32,992 nucleotides of DNA, taken from contig JAVXNW010000015.1 of NCBI GenBank assembly GCA_036645575.1, positions 1 through 32,992 on the forward strand, written 5' to 3'. Below are positions 31,732-32,992 of this stretch, piece after piece. Source of the DNA: JAVXNW01 sp036645575. Lineage in GTDB: Bacteria > Bacillota > Clostridia > Christensenellales > Aristaeellaceae. Positions within the stretch are counted from its first letter, which is position 1, and each line of letters begins with the position of its first letter. The notes under the pieces are model-generated. The model did no database searches and was not told the DNA's origin. It saw only the letters and a program-made list of their open reading frames with translations. Position numbers and translations under genes: made by a program.

Positions 31732-32577
31732 ATGAAAAAGGGATTGTCGATGCTGCTTGCGCTGATGCTATTGGTGATGGCGACGCCGGTCATGGCGATG
31801 GCGGCGGAGGAAACTGCGCGTCCGATTCTGATTCAAGGCGCGATGGATCTTGAGACGAGCACGATGATGGCGGCGCTCGAGGGCGCGCAGGACGTCATGG
31901 TTTCCGGCTATCACTATGTGACGGGCACGATCGACGGATACCCGGTCGTCGTCTCCAAGACGCAGGTCGGCATGGTCAATGCGGCCACGACCACGACCAT
32001 TGCGCTGATCAAGTGGAACCCGTGCGTGGTGATCAACCAGGGCACGGCGGGCGGCCACGACGTGGCATTGCACAAAGGCGACATCGTGCTGGGAACGACG
32101 ACGGTCAACGTCAACTCCTTTAAGAGCGAGTGGGCGGACGCGGGCGCGGGCATTGACCCGACCAAGTGGGAAAACCGCGCGACCGAAGTGCTGCAAAACG
32201 GCGAAGTCGTCGAAGTGATGGAACTTAAGAGCGACGCGAAGCTGGTTGAATTTGCCAAGAACCTCTCGGCGGAGTACGAAAAGGGGCAGGTCGTCGAAGG
32301 GGTCATCGGTTCCGGCGACGTTTGGAACAAGGAACTCGACCGCATCAACCTGATCCACAGCCAGTTTGGCACCTCCTGCGAGGAGATGGAGACCTTCTCC
32401 GTTGCGCAGGTGTGCGCCTACTTCGACGTGCCGTTCCTCGGCATGCGCATCCTCTCCAACAACGAATTGCACAAGGAAGACTTCGATCCCCAGACCGGCG
32501 AGGATTGCCAGTTGTTCACCCTCGAAGTCGTCCGCGCGCTGATCGCCGATCAGCAGGCGCTCGATCAGGCCGCATAA
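31732..32577 (+). CDS. Exported MTA/SAH nucleosidase-fold (PNP_UDP_1) protein
   Basis: 281 residues. A signal peptide (about 1-25, ending MAMAA) without a lipobox precedes a nucleoside phosphorylase/nucleosidase fold. Matches to MTA/SAH nucleosidases are IQGAMDLE near the start, VVINQGTAGGHDVALHKGD, and the ribose-binding Met-Glu in CEEMETFSVAQVC (M219, E220). In the catalytic strand, where nucleosidases have R-x-x-S-D, this protein has RILSNNE, so Asn243 replaces the catalytic Asp. Cytosolic family members lack a signal peptide; exported relatives include plant storage proteins. It may act on extracellular nucleosides or be non-catalytic. ATG 31732 has AGGAGG upstream. Monocistronic. Confidence 0.82.
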   Translation: MKKGLSMLLALMLLVMATPVMAMAAEETARPILIQGAMDLETSTMMAALEGAQDVMVSGYHYVTGTIDGYPVVVSKTQVGMVNAATTTTIALIKWNPCVVINQGTAGGHDVALHKGDIVLGTTTVNVNSFKSEWADAGAGIDPTKWENRATEVLQNGEVVEVMELKSDAKLVEFAKNLSAEYEKGQVVEGVIGSGDVWNKELDRINLIHSQFGTSCEEMETFSVAQVCAYFDVPFLGMRILSNNELHKEDFDPQTGEDCQLFTLEVVRALIADQQALDQAA

Positions 32578-32628
32578 GGCTTCATAAAGGCAGCGGAAAC
32601 CCCATAAAACAGCCCTGGAAAGGGGTAT

Positions 32629-32678
32629 AAAAGCGGAACCGGGAACGCCTCACGTGAGACGCCCCCGGTTCCGCTTTT
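32629..32678 (+). terminator. Terminator of the exported nucleosidase-fold gene
   Basis: A perfect 15-bp stem (32629-32643/32664-32678) begins with A4 and ends in T4. The 20-nt loop contains the palindrome CTCACGTGAG. It could work in both directions. Confidence 0.85.
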
Positions 32679-32769
32679 GCAAAGGCTAGGGAACCGCCGT
32701 CAACTTAAGGATCGGGAGCGGCCTTGCCCCGCGCGCAAGCGAAGACCGCCCGCAGGCGTCGTACCTCTT

Positions 32770-32900
32770 TCCCGCATCTGTAGGGGCGCCTATGAGGCGT
32801 CCGCCGGTTCGTCGTGGCTCACCCTACCGTCACCTGCGGGTGCCACTGCCCTCAAGGGGAGGCTCAGAATGGGTGCCGCGCCGCAAGGGTGGCTCCGTGG
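32770..32900. repeat. Probable dispersed intergenic repeat sequence
   Basis: There is no gene from 32578 to the window end. This part contains TGTAGGGGCGCCTATGAGG, an imperfect palindrome around GGCGCC, and a following CTCAAGGGGAGGCTCAG tract. Both resemble short repeats scattered between genes in Clostridia genomes. Part of the second motif (CAAGGGAGGCTCGG) also occurs at 6993-7006 in the T-box leader. The repeat identity is my inference. Confidence 0.35.
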
Positions 32901-32937
32901 GTGCGACGACCGCAAGAAAGAACGCGAGAGAGACCGC

Positions 32938-32967
32938 GAGACAGCCCGAGTACGGTCGGGCTGTCTC
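32938..32967. terminator. 12-bp hairpin near the window end
   Basis: A perfect stem GAGACAGCCCGA with its complement (32938-32949/32956-32967) and a 6-nt loop. The T-run after it is only two bases, so a terminator role is uncertain; it may belong to a gene beyond the window. Confidence 0.5.
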
Positions 32968-32992
32968 TTGAGTTACTTATGAGCGTTCTAGC

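Noticed and set aside
32677..32982. 101-codon open frame at the window end
   Set aside because: It starts inside the terminator hairpin, runs through probable repeat sequence, and has no ribosome binding site or recognisable domain.

Overview
The window reads as a GC-rich (roughly 60%), low-copy chromosomal segment of a Firmicutes/Clostridia-type bacterium. The evidence is a BofA homologue (sporulation), a T-box riboswitch in front of hisS-aspS, a perfect CIRCE element upstream of htpG, a TIGR04086 membrane protein, a radical-SAM/DUF512 gene next to der, and the yybS-like/rplI/dnaB replication-translation block. I see no phage, integrase, transposase, plasmid or CRISPR features. The genus cannot be fixed from the sequence alone.

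Layout. 1-661: an unresolved end fragment, a tRNA-Arg(CCG) on the minus strand with its own promoter and terminator, and a short tandem repeat. 662-3639 (+): DUF2232/YybS-like membrane protein, rplI, then dnaB behind two mutually exclusive 13-bp hairpins. 3779-7143 (-): aspS and hisS as an operon under an Asp-type T-box leader. 7203-8632 (+): PPK2-type polyphosphate kinase and a small four-helix membrane protein. 8757-13586 (-): a tightly packed DUF512/radical-SAM - der - plsY - xylB operon. 13744-15408 (-): araB. 15674-17816 (-): htpG with a promoter and CIRCE. 17898-18164 (+): bofA. 18233-19483 (-): a membrane protein that looks like a pentameric ligand-gated ion channel. 19549-20294 (-) and 20289-21531 (+): an AIM24/TIGR00266 protein and the CCA-adding enzyme, whose divergent promoters appear to share one palindromic -35 hexamer. 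21652-27860 (+): a four-gene ABC import operon (DUF3798 binding protein, double ATPase, two permeases). 27909-31561 (+): a TIM-barrel isomerase-like gene with trkA and trkH. 31654-32678 (+): an exported nucleosidase-fold protein. 32679-32992: no gene, probable dispersed-repeat sequence and a hairpin.

How the genes fit together. Most of the window is housekeeping (replication, aminoacylation, ribosome assembly, phospholipid synthesis, tRNA maturation, protein folding, potassium uptake) mixed with carbon acquisition (xylulokinase, ribulokinase, an ABC importer, an exported nucleoside-hydrolase-like protein). The least expected items are the channel-like protein under a consensus promoter whose -35 box lies in a large inverted repeat; an HtpG carrying three 12-residue Cys/His repeats plus an acidic tract at the position of the eukaryotic Hsp90 charged linker; an ABC permease with an extra extracytoplasmic domain of about 240 residues; and an exported nucleosidase-fold protein with Asn where the catalytic Asp is expected. 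All assignments are by eye; no database search was run.
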